This document shows, piece by piece, positions 17,046 to 28,102 of a DNA stretch of 64,000 nt. The notes under the pieces are model-generated. The model had not been told where the DNA came from. It ran no database searches and was given only the letters and a program-made list of their open reading frames with translations. This stretch comes from JBFMGD01 sp040751775. GTDB taxonomy: Bacteria > Bacillota > Dethiobacteria > DTU022. A program made the translations under genes and the position numbers. Where the stretch lies: NCBI GenBank assembly GCA_040751775.1, contig JBFMGD010000003.1:1-64000 (forward strand). Direction: 5' to 3'. Every line of letters begins with the position of its first letter. The stretch's first letter is position 1.

Positions 17046-18347
17046 ATGGAAAAGCTGTTCAAGTTGAAAGAGAATAAAACGAATGTGCGCACGGAAGTAA
17101 TTGCCGGCATCACCACTTTTATGACCATGGCATACATCATCTTCGTCAACCCGTTCATTTTAAGCAACGAGTTCGGCGCCGGGATGGACTTCGGCGCGGT
17201 GATGACGGCGACAATTATTGCCGCCGCGCTGACCACCATCCTAATGGGGTTCCTGACCAATTACCCCTTCGCCCTGGCCAGCGGTATGGGTTTGAACGCC
17301 TTTTTCTCCTTTGTTGTAGCCGCCCGCTTCGGCTGGCAGGCCGCCTTGGGTGCCGTCTTCATTTCCGGTATTGTCTTCTTCATTCTAGCCGCAACGGGTG
17401 TAATCCGCTATATCGATATTGCCGTGCCTACAAGCTTGAAACGCGCTGTAGCCGCCGGAATCGGCCTCTTCATCGCTTTTATCGGGTTGCAGAGCGGCGG
17501 TATCATCGTGGCCAGCGAAGCCACACAGGTAACCCTGGGCAACCTGCGTGAGCCGGGCACCCTGCTCACGGTAATCGGTATTTTAATCATCGCCGTGTTG
17601 ATGGCTCGCAAAGTGCGCGGCGCAATCCTGATCGGGATCCTGCTGACCACGATCATCAGCTTCTTTATGGGCATCACGCAATTCCCGACCGGTTTGGGCG
17701 ATGTTTTTGGCGCTCCGGCCAGTATCACCCCGATCCTGTTTAAGCTGGACATTAAAGCCGCTTTGGCGATTCCTTTCTTTGTGATCTTTTCATTTGTCTT
17801 TGTCGATGTCTTCGATACCATGGGCACTTTATTGGGTACCGGCGCCCGGGCCGGTTTTCTGGATGATAAGGGGCACCTGCCCAGGGTGAATAAAGCCATG
17901 CTGGCCGATTCAATCGGCACCATGGGCGGCGCCCTCCTGGGGACCAGCACCGTGACCACCTACGTGGAAAGCACGGCCGGTATCTCCGAAGGAGGCCGCA
18001 CCGGGTTAACCTCGATCGTCACGGGCCTCTTGTTTTTCCTGACCCTGTTCCTGGCGCCGCTGGCCGGGCTGGTGCCGGCCCAGGCCACTGCTCCGGCCCT
18101 CGTCATCGTCGGGGTACTGATGGTGGGCGCGGTGACGAAAATTGATTTCGAAGACTTTACCGAAGCGCTGCCGGCTTTCTTGACGATCCTTTTTATGCCG
18201 CTGGCATACAGCATTGCGGACGGGATTGCCTTCGGCTTTATCGCTTACCCGATCGTTAAACTGATCGCCGGGCGCCGCAAAGAAGTGCACTGGCTGGTTT
18301 ATCTCCTCGCGGTTATTTCCCTGATTCACTTCTTCTATCCGAGTTAA
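17046..18347 (+). CDS. Purine (hypoxanthine/guanine) permease, NCS2/AzgA-like
   Basis: 433 residues, about 12 membrane helices. The N terminus RTEVIAGITTFMTMAYIIFV and NPFILSNE, the half-helix motif ASGMGLNAFF, and VFVDVFDTMGTLLGT are typical of the AzgA-like branch of NCS2 carriers, which take up hypoxanthine, guanine or adenine with protons. Head of the purine region and directly under the ykkC-type riboswitch. ATG 17046 follows AGGAGGTC. Confidence 0.92.
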   Translation: MEKLFKLKENKTNVRTEVIAGITTFMTMAYIIFVNPFILSNEFGAGMDFGAVMTATIIAAALTTILMGFLTNYPFALASGMGLNAFFSFVVAARFGWQAALGAVFISGIVFFILAATGVIRYIDIAVPTSLKRAVAAGIGLFIAFIGLQSGGIIVASEATQVTLGNLREPGTLLTVIGILIIAVLMARKVRGAILIGILLTTIISFFMGITQFPTGLGDVFGAPASITPILFKLDIKAALAIPFFVIFSFVFVDVFDTMGTLLGTGARAGFLDDKGHLPRVNKAMLADSIGTMGGALLGTSTVTTYVESTAGISEGGRTGLTSIVTGLLFFLTLFLAPLAGLVPAQATAPALVIVGVLMVGAVTKIDFEDFTEALPAFLTILFMPLAYSIADGIAFGFIAYPIVKLIAGRRKEVHWLVYLLAVISLIHFFYPS

Positions 18348-18370
18348 GTCAGGACAGCCGCGGTTTTTAA

Positions 18371-18475
18371 GGCGGCATACTGCAGAACCGGGGGGGGCCG
18401 GAGGGCAACCCCCCGCATTCCATCAGGATCAGATGTTCAAGGCTGCGAATGACCGTACCGGGTGCCGCTTTTTTT
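18371..18475 (+). promoter_or_regulatory. Possible attenuator before purE
   Basis: GCGGCA (18372-18377) can pair with TGCCGC (18463-18468), which runs into a T7 tract, the form of a terminator. Between the arms is a G-run/C-run hairpin (CGGGGGG with CCCCCCG). I do not recognise an aptamer. It separates the permease from purE and could tune them separately. Confidence 0.45.
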
Positions 18476-18505
18476 ATAAAAACCTTGTAGGAGGTGCGTG
18501 CGGAT

Positions 18506-19030
18506 ATGATTAAGGTAGGCATCATCATGGGCAGCGATTCGGATCTGGCGTTGATGGCGGAAACGGCCCGGGCGCTGGAGCATTTTGCGATTGGGTATGA
18601 AATGGTTGTGGCCAGCGCCCACCGTCACCCGGAAAAAGTGGCCCGCTATGCCCGGGGCGCCGCTGATGCCGGATTAAAGGTAATTGTCGCCGGGGCCGGC
18701 GGGGCGGCCCACCTGCCGGGAGTGGTCGCCTCGATGACCGTACTGCCGGTAATCGGCGTGCCCATCGCTATCCCGCCGCTGGGCGGAGTCGATTCACTCT
18801 ATGCGATTGTCCAGATGCCGCAGGGTGTCCCTGTGGCCACGGTTTCCGTAAACGGCGCGTATAACGCCGGCCTGCTGGCGGTGCAAATGCTGGCGCTGGA
18901 GGACGAAGCGCTGCGGGAGAAGCTTTCCGGTTATCGCCAGGGCCTGGCGGCTCAAGTCGAAGCCAGGGATTGCCGCCTGCGGGAGATCGGTTGGCCGGGC
19001 TACCTGGCGGAGAAGGAGGGGAGAAAATGA
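18506..19030 (+). CDS. purE: N5-carboxyaminoimidazole ribonucleotide mutase
   Basis: 174 residues. It moves the carboxyl group of N5-CAIR to make CAIR in purine synthesis. The motifs MGSDSDL, ASAHRHPE and AGAGGAAHLPG are those of class I PurE. ATG 18506 follows TAGGAGG at 11 bases; GTG 18494 in the same frame overlaps that site and is unlikely. Class I PurE normally takes its substrate from PurK, but no purK occurs in this window, so it must be unlinked or absent. It overlaps purB by four bases (ATGA). Confidence 0.95.
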   Translation: MIKVGIIMGSDSDLALMAETARALEHFAIGYEMVVASAHRHPEKVARYARGAADAGLKVIVAGAGGAAHLPGVVASMTVLPVIGVPIAIPPLGGVDSLYAIVQMPQGVPVATVSVNGAYNAGLLAVQMLALEDEALREKLSGYRQGLAAQVEARDCRLREIGWPGYLAEKEGRK

Positions 19031-20319
19031 TCGAGCGCTATACCCGGCCGGAAATGGAACGGATCTGGAGCCTGGAGAACCGTTTTCAAAAAATGCTGCA
19101 GATCGAAATTTTGGCGGCGCAGGCCTGGGCGGAGTTGGGTGAGATCCCCGCGGATGCGGTCCGCCTGATCGCGGCGCGCGCAAGCTTCAGCGTGGAGCGG
19201 ATTGCGGAACTGGAGCGGGAAACCCGCCACGACGTGGTCGCCTTTACGCGCTGCGTGGCCGAATCTTTAGGTGAAGAGAGCCGCTATTTTCATTATGGCT
19301 TGACCTCTTCGGACGTGGTCGACACGGCCCAGTCGGTCTTGCTGCAGGAGGCGGCCGCCCTGATCAAAGATGGCCTGACCGCGCTGCGCGCCACCCTGGC
19401 GGAGCAGGCGCGGCGCTTCAAGAGCACGCCCGTAATCGGCCGGACGCACGGTATGCATGCCGAGCCGACCAGCCTTGGCCTCAAGTTCGCCCTCTGGTGG
19501 GCGGAAGCGGGACGAAACCTGGCGCGCCTGGAACGGGCCGCGCAAACCGTTCGCGTCGGCAAGCTATCCGGGGCTGTGGGAAACTATGCGCTGATCGATC
19601 CCTTTGTGGAGGAATATGTCTGTGAGACGCTGGGCCTGGAGGCGGCGCCAATATCCACCCAGGTGCTGCAGCGGGACCGCCATGCCGAATTCGTCTCCTG
19701 CCTCGCTTTAATCGGCGCCTCCCTGGAAAAGATTGCCCTGGAAATCCGCCTCCTGCAGCGCACCGAAGCGGGAGAGCTGGCCGAACCTTTTTACCGGGGT
19801 CAAAAGGGTTCATCGGCGATGCCCCACAAGCGCAACCCGGTTGCCTGCGAGCAAGTTTGCGGCCTGGCCCGCCTGCTGCGCGGTTATGCGCAGGCGGCGC
19901 TGGAAAACGTGGCCCTCTGGCACGAGCGCGATATCTCCCACTCTTCTGTCGAGCGGGTAATCCTGCCCGACAGCACGATCCTGGTGGATTACCTGCTGCA
20001 CCAAATGGTGAGGGTCACGGGTGAATTGCATGTCTACCCGGAGCGGATGGCGGCCAACCTGGCGCTGACAGGCGGCCTGGTTTTCTCCCAGCGGGTGCTG
20101 CTGGCCCTGGTGGACAGCGGCCTTTCCCGGGAGACGGCCTACGACCTGGTGCAGCGCTGCGCCATGGAGTCCATGGAGAGCGGCATCCCCTTTCAAGAGC
20201 TGCTCGGGCGGGAGAAGCAGGTCAGCGAGCGGATCAACGCTGCTACGCTCGAGGCATGCTTTGATCCCGGTTACTACCTGCAGCGGGTAGATCTGATCTA
20301 CAGCCGCCTGGGCCTTTAG
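19027..20319 (+). CDS. purB: Adenylosuccinate lyase
   Basis: 430 residues, the usual length. It releases fumarate from SAICAR and from adenylosuccinate. The fumarase-superfamily signature GSSAMPHKRNP and the catalytic region GRTHGMHAEPTSLG are intact. ATG 19027 overlaps the purE stop and follows GGGGAG. A 75-base gap to purC contains a small TGCCAA/TTGGCA hairpin but no clear terminator. Confidence 0.97.
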   Translation: MIERYTRPEMERIWSLENRFQKMLQIEILAAQAWAELGEIPADAVRLIAARASFSVERIAELERETRHDVVAFTRCVAESLGEESRYFHYGLTSSDVVDTAQSVLLQEAAALIKDGLTALRATLAEQARRFKSTPVIGRTHGMHAEPTSLGLKFALWWAEAGRNLARLERAAQTVRVGKLSGAVGNYALIDPFVEEYVCETLGLEAAPISTQVLQRDRHAEFVSCLALIGASLEKIALEIRLLQRTEAGELAEPFYRGQKGSSAMPHKRNPVACEQVCGLARLLRGYAQAALENVALWHERDISHSSVERVILPDSTILVDYLLHQMVRVTGELHVYPERMAANLALTGGLVFSQRVLLALVDSGLSRETAYDLVQRCAMESMESGIPFQELLGREKQVSERINAATLEACFDPGYYLQRVDLIYSRLGL

Positions 20320-20394
20320 ATAACAAATCCTGAAAAATGTTGTGCCAATACTGTTGGACTTGGCAAAATTTATTCTCTGAGAGGAGGAATTTGC

Positions 20395-21129
20395 ATGGAA
20401 CGGGGTGAGTTTTTGTATGAAGGCAAAGCGAAAAAAATATACCGCACCGCCGATCCGGGGCTGTACCTCGTTGAATTTAAGGACGACGCCACCGCTTTCG
20501 ACGGTGTTAAAAGAGACCGCCTGCAGGACAAGGGAATCCTCAATAACCACCTCTCCGCGTATTTCTTCAGCCTGCTGGAGGAGCAGGGGGTAGCCACTCA
20601 TTTTGTGCGCACCCTCGGTGAGCGGGAGATGCTGGTCCGGGCGCTGCAGATTATTCCGGTGGAGGTGGTTGTGCGCAATATCGCCGCGGGCGGCATTTCA
20701 AAGCGCCTCGGTATACCGGAAGGGACGGCGCTCAAACGGACCGTGCTGGAGTTCTGCCTGAAAGACGACGCTTTGCACGACCCGATGATCAATCACACTC
20801 ATATTTTCGCGATGAACCTGGCCACGGCGGATGAGTTGGCCGCGCTGGAGAGAACCGCGCTGCAGGTGAACGGCATCCTGGTGCCTTACCTGAAAAAACG
20901 CGGCATCACGCTGGTGGACTTCAAACTGGAGTTCGGCCGGCACGCAGGAAGAGTGCTTCTGGGAGACGAAATTTCACCCGATACCTGCCGTTTTTGGGAT
21001 TCGGCGAGCGGCGAAAAGTTGGACAAGGATCGCTTCAGGCGCGATCTCGGCGGTGTGGTCGATGCCTACCGCGAAGTGCTGCGCCGGGTGGAAGGAGACG
21101 GGGAAAATGCAGTGGAAGGTGAAAATTGA
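20395..21129 (+). CDS. purC: SAICAR synthase
   Basis: 244 residues. It joins aspartate to CAIR with ATP. The N-terminal [12 protein letters not shown] and DDATAFDG, the motif [18 protein letters not shown], and LVDFKLEFG are typical. ATG 20395 is preceded by GAGAGGAGG. Its 3' end overlaps purS by 23 bases. Confidence 0.97.
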   Translation: MERGEFLYEGKAKKIYRTADPGLYLVEFKDDATAFDGVKRDRLQDKGILNNHLSAYFFSLLEEQGVATHFVRTLGEREMLVRALQIIPVEVVVRNIAAGGISKRLGIPEGTALKRTVLEFCLKDDALHDPMINHTHIFAMNLATADELAALERTALQVNGILVPYLKKRGITLVDFKLEFGRHAGRVLLGDEISPDTCRFWDSASGEKLDKDRFRRDLGGVVDAYREVLRRVEGDGENAVEGEN

Positions 21130-21361
21130 GGTTACCTTGAAGAAAGGGGTCCTCGATCCCCAGGGCGCGGCCGTGGAGGGAGCGCTGCAGGTTCTGGACT
21201 ATCACAACGTCAGCCGGGTGCGGGTCGGCAAATATATGGAGCTTCTGCTCGAGACGGCGGGTCGGCAGGCGGCGGCGGAGCAGGTTGAGGAGATGTGCCG
21301 CCGGCTCCTGACCAACCCGGTGATCGAAGATTTCGGCTACACACTGCAGGAGGTACGGTGA
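21107..21361 (+). CDS. purS: Phosphoribosylformylglycinamidine synthase subunit PurS
   Basis: 84 residues. PurS is the small structural subunit that bridges PurQ and PurL in Gram-positive FGAM synthase. The pattern [20 protein letters not shown] and the ending [18 protein letters not shown] match. It begins inside the end of purC and its stop shares a base with the purQ ATG, so all are coupled. Confidence 0.95.
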   Translation: MQWKVKIEVTLKKGVLDPQGAAVEGALQVLDYHNVSRVRVGKYMELLLETAGRQAAAEQVEEMCRRLLTNPVIEDFGYTLQEVR

Positions 21362-22071
21362 TGAAATTCGGGGTAATTGTTTTTCCGGGCTCGAACTGCG
21401 ACCTGGATGCCTATTACCTAGTCAAAGATGTACTGCGCGAGCCGGTTGGCTATATCTGGCATGAAGAAACCGGGGTGGACGGTTACGACGCCCTAATCCT
21501 GCCCGGCGGCTTCTCGTACGGCGATTACCTGCGTTCCGGCGCGATCGCCCGCTTCGCCCCGGTGATGGCGGCGGTGGCCGATTTCGCCCAACGCGGCGGC
21601 CTGGTGCTGGGGATCTGCAACGGCTTCCAGGTGCTGACCGAAGCGGGGCTGCTGCCCGGCGCTCTCTACCGGAACGCCCATCTGCAGTTTCGCTGCCGGC
21701 AGATCTACGCGCGGGTGGAGAACAATCAGCTGCCCTTTACCGGCGCGGCCCGCCCGGGGCAGGTTCTCCGCCTGCCGATCGCGCACGGGGACGGCAACTA
21801 TTTTGCCGGCCCGGAGCTGCTGCCGCGGCTGAAAGCAAACAACCAGGTCGTCTTCCGCTACGTGGAGCAGGACGGCCGGGTGAGCGCCGCGGCCAACCCG
21901 AACGGGTCGGAAGACAATATCGCCGGCGTTTGCAACGCCGCCGGCAATGTGCTCGGGCTGATGCCCCACCCGGAGCGGGCGGGTGAGGCGCTGCTCGGCT
22001 CCGCTGACGGCCTGGTTGTTTTCCGTTCGATGCTTGAATTCTTTAAAGCGCGGGGAGGGGTGCGGCGATGA
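21361..22071 (+). CDS. purQ: FGAM synthase glutaminase subunit PurQ
   Basis: 236 residues, class I glutamine amidotransferase. It supplies ammonia to PurL. The nucleophile Cys is in [11 protein letters not shown], and the His-Glu part of the triad in [10 protein letters not shown]. The start [12 protein letters not shown] is characteristic. It overlaps purL by four bases. Confidence 0.97.
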   Translation: MKFGVIVFPGSNCDLDAYYLVKDVLREPVGYIWHEETGVDGYDALILPGGFSYGDYLRSGAIARFAPVMAAVADFAQRGGLVLGICNGFQVLTEAGLLPGALYRNAHLQFRCRQIYARVENNQLPFTGAARPGQVLRLPIAHGDGNYFAGPELLPRLKANNQVVFRYVEQDGRVSAAANPNGSEDNIAGVCNAAGNVLGLMPHPERAGEALLGSADGLVVFRSMLEFFKARGGVRR

Positions 22072-24266
22072 CGGGAAAAGGATGGCGCCAACTGGGTTTG
22101 ACCGATGATGAATATAAGTTAATCTGCGCCGATCTGGGCCGCGATCCCAACCGGGCTGAATTGAACATGTACAGCGTGATGTGGTCCGAGCACTGCAGCT
22201 ACAAGCATTCCAAGTCAAGCCTGCGGCTCTTCCCCACCGAGGGGAAACGAGTGCTGCAGGGGCCGGGTGAAAATGCCGGGGTGGTCGATCTCGGCGGCGG
22301 CTGGGCGGCGGCCTTTAAAATTGAAAGCCACAACCACCCTTCGGCTGTTGAACCTTACCAGGGAGCGGCCACGGGAGTGGGCGGGATCATCCGCGACATC
22401 TTCACCATGGGCGCACGCCCGGTGGCGATGCTGAACAGCCTCCGTTTCGGTACACTGGATGATGCCCGCGGGCGTTATCTTTTTGACGGGGTGGTGGCCG
22501 GCATCGGTGGTTACGGCAACTGTATCGGCATCCCTACCGTCGCCGGCGAAATCTATTTTGAACAATGTTACAAGGGTAACCCGCTGGTCAACGCCATGTG
22601 CGTCGGTGTTTTGCCCGTCGAGAGGCTGGTGCTGGGCAAAGCCGCGGGAGCCGGCAACCTGGTGGTGCTGGTCGGAGCGCGCACCGGCCGGGACGGCATC
22701 CACGGCGTTACTTTTGCCTCCGAAGAGCTCTCCGAGGCCTCGGAAGAGAAGCGCCCTTCGGTGCAGGTGGGCGATCCCTTCCTGGAAAAGCTGCTCATGG
22801 AAGCCTGCCTGGAGGTGATCGAGCAGGGCCTTGTCGTGGGGGTGCAGGATCTGGGCGGCGCCGGCCTCACCTGCGCGGTTACCGAAACAGCCTCCCGGGC
22901 GGGAACGGGTATTGAGCTGGACCTGGACAAAGTGCCGCTGCGGGAAGAGGGAATGGAACCTTTTGAGATCATGGTCTCCGAATCGCAGGAGCGGATGCTG
23001 CTGATCGTGGCGCCGGAGCAAGCGGCGGCTGTGGAGGCCGTGTTCAAGCGCTGGGGCCTGCTCTACACCGTGATCGGACAGGTGACCGGCGACGGGATGA
23101 TCCTGGTCAACTACCGGGGAGCGGTCGTGGCTCGTGTTCCGGCGGCCAGCGTGGCCGGGGGAGCGCCGGAATATGAGCCGGCAGGAAAAGAACCGGCCTA
23201 CTACCGGCAGCTCTCCGGGTGTGATCCGCTGGACCTGCTTGCGATTGACGACTACGATTTGGCGCTGCGCAAGGTGCTCGGCTCGCTCGATATCGCTTCG
23301 AAGGAGTGGGTCTGGCGCCGCTACGACCACATGGTGCGCACCTGCACCGTCCAGGGACCCGGCGGGGATGCCGCGGTGATCCGGCTGCGTGAAACCGGGC
23401 AGGCGCTGGCAATGAGCGTGGACGGAAACGGCCGCCAGGTCTACCTGGACCCGTATAAAGGCGGCATGATGGCGGTGGCCGAAGCCACGCGCAACCTGGC
23501 CTGTGTCGGCGCCGAACCGCTCGGCATTACCGACTGCCTCAATTTCGGCAATCCGGAAAAGCCGGAGATTTTCTGGCAATTCAGGCGAGCCGGGGAAGGG
23601 ATGGCCGAAGCCTGCCGGGTACTGGAGGTGCCGGTGGTGGGCGGCAACGTCAGCTTTTACAACGAGGTGGAGGGCGAACCGATTTTCCCCACCCCGGTGG
23701 TGGGGGCTGTGGGTCTGCTGGAAAGCCCGGAGCGGCAGTGCACCGCCGCATTCAGGCAAGCAGGGGACCTGGTCTTTCTTATGGGCGCCGGGAAGCTTTC
23801 ACTGGGCGGCAGCCAGCTGCTGAAAGCGCTCGGTCAAGCCGTGACCGGGTTCTTGCCGCCAATTGACCTGGAGCTGGAAAAGCGGCTGCAGGAGCTGCTG
23901 CGCCGGGCGGTGCGGGAGGGCATTCTCGCCTCGGCCCACGATCTCTCCGACGGGGGATTGGCCGCGGCGCTGGCGGAAAGCTGTATCGCGGGCGGCCTGG
24001 GGGCAATTGTTCAACTGGTGGAGCATCCGCGGCCCGAGCTGCCGCTCTTCGGAGAAGGCCCTTCACGTGTGATCGTTTCCCTGGATCCGGCCAACCGGGA
24101 GAAGCTGGCGGCCCTGGCCGATACGCTGGCGGTACCGCTGGCTGAAATTGGACACGCCGGTGGAGAGCGCCTGGTAATAAGCATGTCAAGCAAAAAGTTA
24201 ATCGACACGCCGGTCGGCGCGCTGAAGAAGGTCTATGAGGAGGCTTTACCGTGCGTGATGGAATAA
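22068..24266 (+). CDS. purL: FGAM synthase subunit PurL
   Basis: 732 residues, the short (small PurL) form that needs PurS and PurQ. It uses ATP and ammonia to turn FGAR into FGAM. The N-terminal [18 protein letters not shown], the [20 protein letters not shown] segment and [13 protein letters not shown] are visible. ATG 22068 lies inside the purQ end; its last 16 bases overlap purF. Confidence 0.97.
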   Translation: MTGKGWRQLGLTDDEYKLICADLGRDPNRAELNMYSVMWSEHCSYKHSKSSLRLFPTEGKRVLQGPGENAGVVDLGGGWAAAFKIESHNHPSAVEPYQGAATGVGGIIRDIFTMGARPVAMLNSLRFGTLDDARGRYLFDGVVAGIGGYGNCIGIPTVAGEIYFEQCYKGNPLVNAMCVGVLPVERLVLGKAAGAGNLVVLVGARTGRDGIHGVTFASEELSEASEEKRPSVQVGDPFLEKLLMEACLEVIEQGLVVGVQDLGGAGLTCAVTETASRAGTGIELDLDKVPLREEGMEPFEIMVSESQERMLLIVAPEQAAAVEAVFKRWGLLYTVIGQVTGDGMILVNYRGAVVARVPAASVAGGAPEYEPAGKEPAYYRQLSGCDPLDLLAIDDYDLALRKVLGSLDIASKEWVWRRYDHMVRTCTVQGPGGDAAVIRLRETGQALAMSVDGNGRQVYLDPYKGGMMAVAEATRNLACVGAEPLGITDCLNFGNPEKPEIFWQFRRAGEGMAEACRVLEVPVVGGNVSFYNEVEGEPIFPTPVVGAVGLLESPERQCTAAFRQAGDLVFLMGAGKLSLGGSQLLKALGQAVTGFLPPIDLELEKRLQELLRRAVREGILASAHDLSDGGLAAALAESCIAGGLGAIVQLVEHPRPELPLFGEGPSRVIVSLDPANREKLAALADTLAVPLAEIGHAGGERLVISMSSKKLIDTPVGALKKVYEEALPCVME

Positions 24267-25666
24267 CAATACGGCGGAAGCTGAAAGAAGCCTGCGGTGT
24301 CTGCGGCGGAATCGCTGAAGGGCTGCCGCTGGCCTACCTCACCTGCTTCGCGCTCTATGCCCTGCAGCACCGCGGCCAGGAGAGCGCCGGCCTGGCCGTG
24401 GTCGCCGGTGACGGCGGCGCTTTATGGGTAAAACGCGGCATGGGGCTGGTTTCCGAGGTCTTTCCGGCCATGGTTGATTTAAAAAGCCGGCCGGGTAATC
24501 TTACCGTCGGGCATGTGCGCTATTCGTATGGTGAGGAGGGCGCCCACCCGGAAAACGCGCAGCCTTTACTGCTGCGCTATCGCTACGGCGAGCTCGCGGT
24601 AGCCCACAACGGCCGCCTGTTGAACGGGGCCGCGCTGCGGGAAGAGTTGGAAGATAAGGGGGCCATTTTTCAAACCGGCACCGACAGCGAACTGCTGGCC
24701 CACCTGATCGCCCGTCAGGGCAGCCCCGACCCGGCGGAAGCGCTGGCCGCGGTGGCGCCGCGCTTGAAGGGAGCATTTACCTTTGTGATCACCGACGGGA
24801 AGAAGGTGATCGGGCTGCGGGACGGGCACGGTTTCCGGCCCTTATCCCTGGCCGCGCTGGGCGGCCAAGGCTTTTTTTTGGCCTCGGAAACCTGCGCGTT
24901 TGATACGATCGGCGCCGATTTTATCCGGGATATCGCTCCCGGCGAGATGGTCGTGCTGGATCAAAACGGCGTCGAGAGCCGCATGCTGATCGAACAGGAA
25001 AAGAGCTCCTTTTGTATGTTTGAATATATCTATTTTGCCCGTCCCGACAGCAACCTGCAGGGGATCAACGTGCACCTGGCGCGGCGGGAGCTGGGCCGTC
25101 AACTGGCCCGCGAACAACCGGTGGCGGCGGATCTCGTTTCGGGTGTGCCTGATTCGAGCATCGCCGCGGCTTCCGGTTATGCGGAAGAGGCGGGGTTGCC
25201 GTACGAGATGGCCCTGGTTAAAAACCGTTATATCGGGCGCACCTTTATTCAGCCGACCCGGCAGATGCGTGAAGAAGGCGTGGATCTGAAGTTAAACATC
25301 GTGCAGAAGATCGTGGAAGGAAAACGGATCGTCATTGTGGACGACTCGATCGTGCGCGGCACGACCAGCATGAAGCTGGCGCGGATGATGCGCCGGGCCG
25401 GGGCGCGTGCAGTGCATTTGCGAGTCAGTTCACCCCCGGTAATCGCCTCCTGCTATTACGGTATCGACACCCCCACCGCGGCGGAGCTGCTTTCGAGCGG
25501 CCGGGACGCGGCGGCGGTGGCGGCGGCGCTCGGCGTCGATTCGGTGGGTTACCTGAGCCATGCCGGGATGATCCAAGCCGTCGGCCTGCCGGCAGAACAG
25601 CTCTGCCGGGCCTGCTTTACCGGCTGCTACCCCGAACCGATTTGCCAGGATTATTGTCAAAGGTGA
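24251..25666 (+). CDS. purF: Amidophosphoribosyltransferase
   Basis: 471 residues. First committed step of purine synthesis: PRPP plus glutamine to phosphoribosylamine. GTG 24251 gives a 14-residue propeptide ahead of CGVCGG, whose Cys15 becomes the N-terminal nucleophile after processing. The PRPP-binding loop [13 protein letters not shown] is intact. C-terminal cysteines ([19 protein letters not shown]) and an internal Cys suggest the Bacillus-type Fe-S form. It is the last gene before the operon is interrupted. Confidence 0.97.
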   Translation: MRDGITIRRKLKEACGVCGGIAEGLPLAYLTCFALYALQHRGQESAGLAVVAGDGGALWVKRGMGLVSEVFPAMVDLKSRPGNLTVGHVRYSYGEEGAHPENAQPLLLRYRYGELAVAHNGRLLNGAALREELEDKGAIFQTGTDSELLAHLIARQGSPDPAEALAAVAPRLKGAFTFVITDGKKVIGLRDGHGFRPLSLAALGGQGFFLASETCAFDTIGADFIRDIAPGEMVVLDQNGVESRMLIEQEKSSFCMFEYIYFARPDSNLQGINVHLARRELGRQLAREQPVAADLVSGVPDSSIAAASGYAEEAGLPYEMALVKNRYIGRTFIQPTRQMREEGVDLKLNIVQKIVEGKRIVIVDDSIVRGTTSMKLARMMRRAGARAVHLRVSSPPVIASCYYGIDTPTAAELLSSGRDAAAVAAALGVDSVGYLSHAGMIQAVGLPAEQLCRACFTGCYPEPICQDYCQR

Positions 25667-25910
25667 TTCCCTCCTTTCAAAAGGGGTAGGGGTGACCCGG
25701 TCTTGATCGACACTAATGACCTGGTCCGGCGGGATAAAATTTCCACTGCATCTGCCTGCCGGTTGTTATATAATATGGTTTGCGTTCTTGAGCTTGCACT
25801 TGCGGAAAAAGACGCGGCTATATTTTTTCGGAAAAAGCAGGGATTTTCGCTGTTGATCCTGTATTTATTAAGCTGTAAATTTGTCTTACGGACCGAAGGA
25901 GGATAATGAA

Positions 25911-27890
25911 ATGGAGAATTACTTGTATGCGGTGCCGCTAACCGCCCTGGTTGCGCTGGTGTTCGCCCTGATCCTTTGGACCCGGGTGAGCCGGGCGGAC
26001 GCGGGCACCGACCGGATGAAGGAGATCGCGGGCGCGATCCACGAGGGCGCCATGGCTTTCATGAAGCGGGAATATACCTATCTCGCCGTCTTCGTGGTGG
26101 TTTTAACCGCGGTTCTCGCTGCAGCCATTAACCCCTTGACCGCGGCCAGCTTTGTTGTCGGCGCCGTCTTGTCGGCCCTGGCGGGCTATGCGGGGATGAA
26201 GGTAGCCACCAGCGCCAATGTGCGCACCGCCAACGCCGCCCGGCACGGGGTCAATCCGGCCCTGACGATGGCGTTTTCCAGCGGCACGATTATGGGTATG
26301 ATGGTGGCCGGCCTGGGCCTGCTTGGTTTGGGTATTCTTTATATATTCATACGCGATCCCGCGGTGGTGAACGGTTATGCCCTGGGAGCCAGTTCGATCG
26401 CCCTCTTCGCCCGGGTCGGCGGCGGCATCTACACCAAGGCCGCCGATGTCGGCTCCGACCTGGTCGGCAAGGTTGAAGCGGGTATCCCCGAGGACGACCC
26501 CCGCAACGCCGGCGTAATCGCCGACAACGTGGGCGACAATGTCGGAGACGTGGCCGGCATGGGCGCCGATCTGTTCGAGTCTTACGTCGGATCGATGATT
26601 GCCGCGATGACGGTCGGAGTAGTTGCTTTTAATGTTAAAGGGTTGGCTTTTGAAGCGGCCCTGCTGCCGTTGCTGGTGGCCTCCGTCGGTATCCTGGCCT
26701 CGGTCATTGCCTTTTTCTTCGTCAGGGCCAGGGAAGGCGTCCGCCTGGGGGCTGTCCTAGAACGGGGGATTATCGTCAGCTCGGTGGTGGTTGTGGCCGC
26801 CTCCTACTTTATCACCCGGTTTGTCCTCGGCGAAATGGGCCCCTTCTACGCGGTTGTGGCTGGGCTTTTTGCCGGCGTGATCATCGGCCGGATTACCGAG
26901 TATTATACTTCGGCACACTATAAACCGGTCCAGGCGATCGCCAAAGCTTCACTGACCGGCCCGGCTACCAATATCATCAGCGGCATCGCCGTGGGGATGA
27001 AGAGTACGATGATGCCTATCCTGGCGATCGTGGCGGCGATCCTGGTTTCGTACCACTTCGCCGGCGTCTACGGTATCGCCATCGCCGCGGTGGGGATGCT
27101 TTCCACCGTCGGCATGACCGTGGCGGTCGATGCCTACGGGCCCGTGGCCGACAATGCCGGCGGCATCGCCGAGATGGCGGAGTTGGAAAAGGGTGTGCGC
27201 AAGATTACTGATGAGCTGGATGCCGTGGGCAATACCACCGCTGCGATCGGCAAAGGTTTTGCCATCGGTTCGGCGGCGCTGACCGCCCTGGCTCTCTTTA
27301 CCGCTTATTCCCAGGTGGCCGGGTTAAGCGTGATCAATATTACCGACGCGCGCGTGATTGCCGGCCTGTTGATCGGTGGAATGCTGACCTTCTTCTTTAC
27401 CTCGCGGACCATGGAAGCGGTCGGCAACGCCGCCTTCAGCCTGATCGAAGAGATCCGGCGCCAGTTTAAAGAGATCCCCGGGCTGATGGAAGGCAAAGCG
27501 AGGCCCGAGTATGCCCGCTGCGTCGATATCAGTACCCGGGCCGCTCTTAAAGAGATGGTCCTGCCCGGCCTGATGGCGGTAGTGGTGCCCCTCGCTGTGG
27601 GCTTGATACCATTCCTCGGCAAAGAGGCGCTGGGCGGCCTGCTGGCCGGCTCGCTGGTTACCGGGGTGCTCCAGGCGATCAACATGGCCAACGCCGGCGG
27701 CGCCTGGGATAACGCCAAGAAATTCATTGAATCCGGCGAATACGGCGGCAAGGGCAGCGAGCCCCATAAAGCGGCCGTGGTGGGCGATACCGTCGGCGAC
27801 CCCTTCAAGGACACCGCCGGCCCCAGCCTGAACATCCTGATCAAACTGATGAGCATCGTGGCCCTGGTCTTCGCCCCGCTGTTCTTCTAA
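25911..27890 (+). CDS. hppA: Membrane-bound ion-pumping pyrophosphatase
   Basis: 659 residues, about 16 helices. It couples PPi hydrolysis to H+ (or Na+) export. Substrate-binding motifs [20 protein letters not shown] and [20 protein letters not shown] are intact. The sequence [10 protein letters not shown] has Ala where K+-independent enzymes carry Lys, so the K+-dependent subfamily is likely; H+ versus Na+ is not settled. ATG 25911 follows GAAGGAGG. A perfect TATAAT at 25769-25774, without a good -35, may start its own transcript. It sits within the pur cluster and may recover PPi made by acyl-CoA synthetases and PurF. Confidence 0.96.
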   Translation: MENYLYAVPLTALVALVFALILWTRVSRADAGTDRMKEIAGAIHEGAMAFMKREYTYLAVFVVVLTAVLAAAINPLTAASFVVGAVLSALAGYAGMKVATSANVRTANAARHGVNPALTMAFSSGTIMGMMVAGLGLLGLGILYIFIRDPAVVNGYALGASSIALFARVGGGIYTKAADVGSDLVGKVEAGIPEDDPRNAGVIADNVGDNVGDVAGMGADLFESYVGSMIAAMTVGVVAFNVKGLAFEAALLPLLVASVGILASVIAFFFVRAREGVRLGAVLERGIIVSSVVVVAASYFITRFVLGEMGPFYAVVAGLFAGVIIGRITEYYTSAHYKPVQAIAKASLTGPATNIISGIAVGMKSTMMPILAIVAAILVSYHFAGVYGIAIAAVGMLSTVGMTVAVDAYGPVADNAGGIAEMAELEKGVRKITDELDAVGNTTAAIGKGFAIGSAALTALALFTAYSQVAGLSVINITDARVIAGLLIGGMLTFFFTSRTMEAVGNAAFSLIEEIRRQFKEIPGLMEGKARPEYARCVDISTRAALKEMVLPGLMAVVVPLAVGLIPFLGKEALGGLLAGSLVTGVLQAINMANAGGAWDNAKKFIESGEYGGKGSEPHKAAVVGDTVGDPFKDTAGPSLNILIKLMSIVALVFAPLFF

Positions 27891-27920
27891 ACTTAGCGCT
27901 TTAGGTTATCCGGTTAAATT

Positions 27921-27949
27921 AGGGCACTTCCTTGCGGATGTGCCCTTTA
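27921..27949 (+). terminator. Terminator after hppA
   Basis: AGGGCAC (27921-27927) pairs with GTGCCCT (27940-27946) around a 12-base loop and is followed by TTTAATT. It is 30 bases after the hppA stop. Confidence 0.7.
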
Positions 27950-27976
27950 ATTAGGCCAAGTCCCCCTTTTTGGGAC

Positions 27977-28067
27977 AAGTGGGACAAGGGGACAGGTTCC
28001 TTGTCCCACTTAATTTTATATGCAATGGGACAATGGGACAAGGGGACAGGTTTCTTGTCCCATTGCA
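27977..28067. repeat. Two tandem REP-type palindromes before the transposase
   Basis: Element one pairs 27977-27989 (AAGTGGGACAAGG) exactly with 27999-28011. Element two pairs 28021-28033 (TGCAATGGGACAA) exactly with 28055-28067. Both contain the core GGGACAAGGGGACAGGTT followed by TTGTCCCA. They sit 36 bases upstream of a REP-associated transposase gene, the expected arrangement. Confidence 0.85.
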
Positions 28068-28102
28068 ATGTTAATGGTAAAATGGTGCTGAGGTGACTAA
28101 TA

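Noticed and set aside
22215..23759. 514-codon minus-strand frame opposite purL
   Set aside because: It mirrors a fully conserved purL; long antisense frames are expected in GC-rich genes, and the translation has no domain pattern.
25703..25906. Open frame of 67 codons before hppA
   Set aside because: It starts at TTG without a good ribosome site, covers the likely hppA promoter, and shows no recognisable family.
27977..28067. CRISPR array
   Set aside because: The repeats are palindromic, only two copies, without regular spacers, and belong to the REP transposase.
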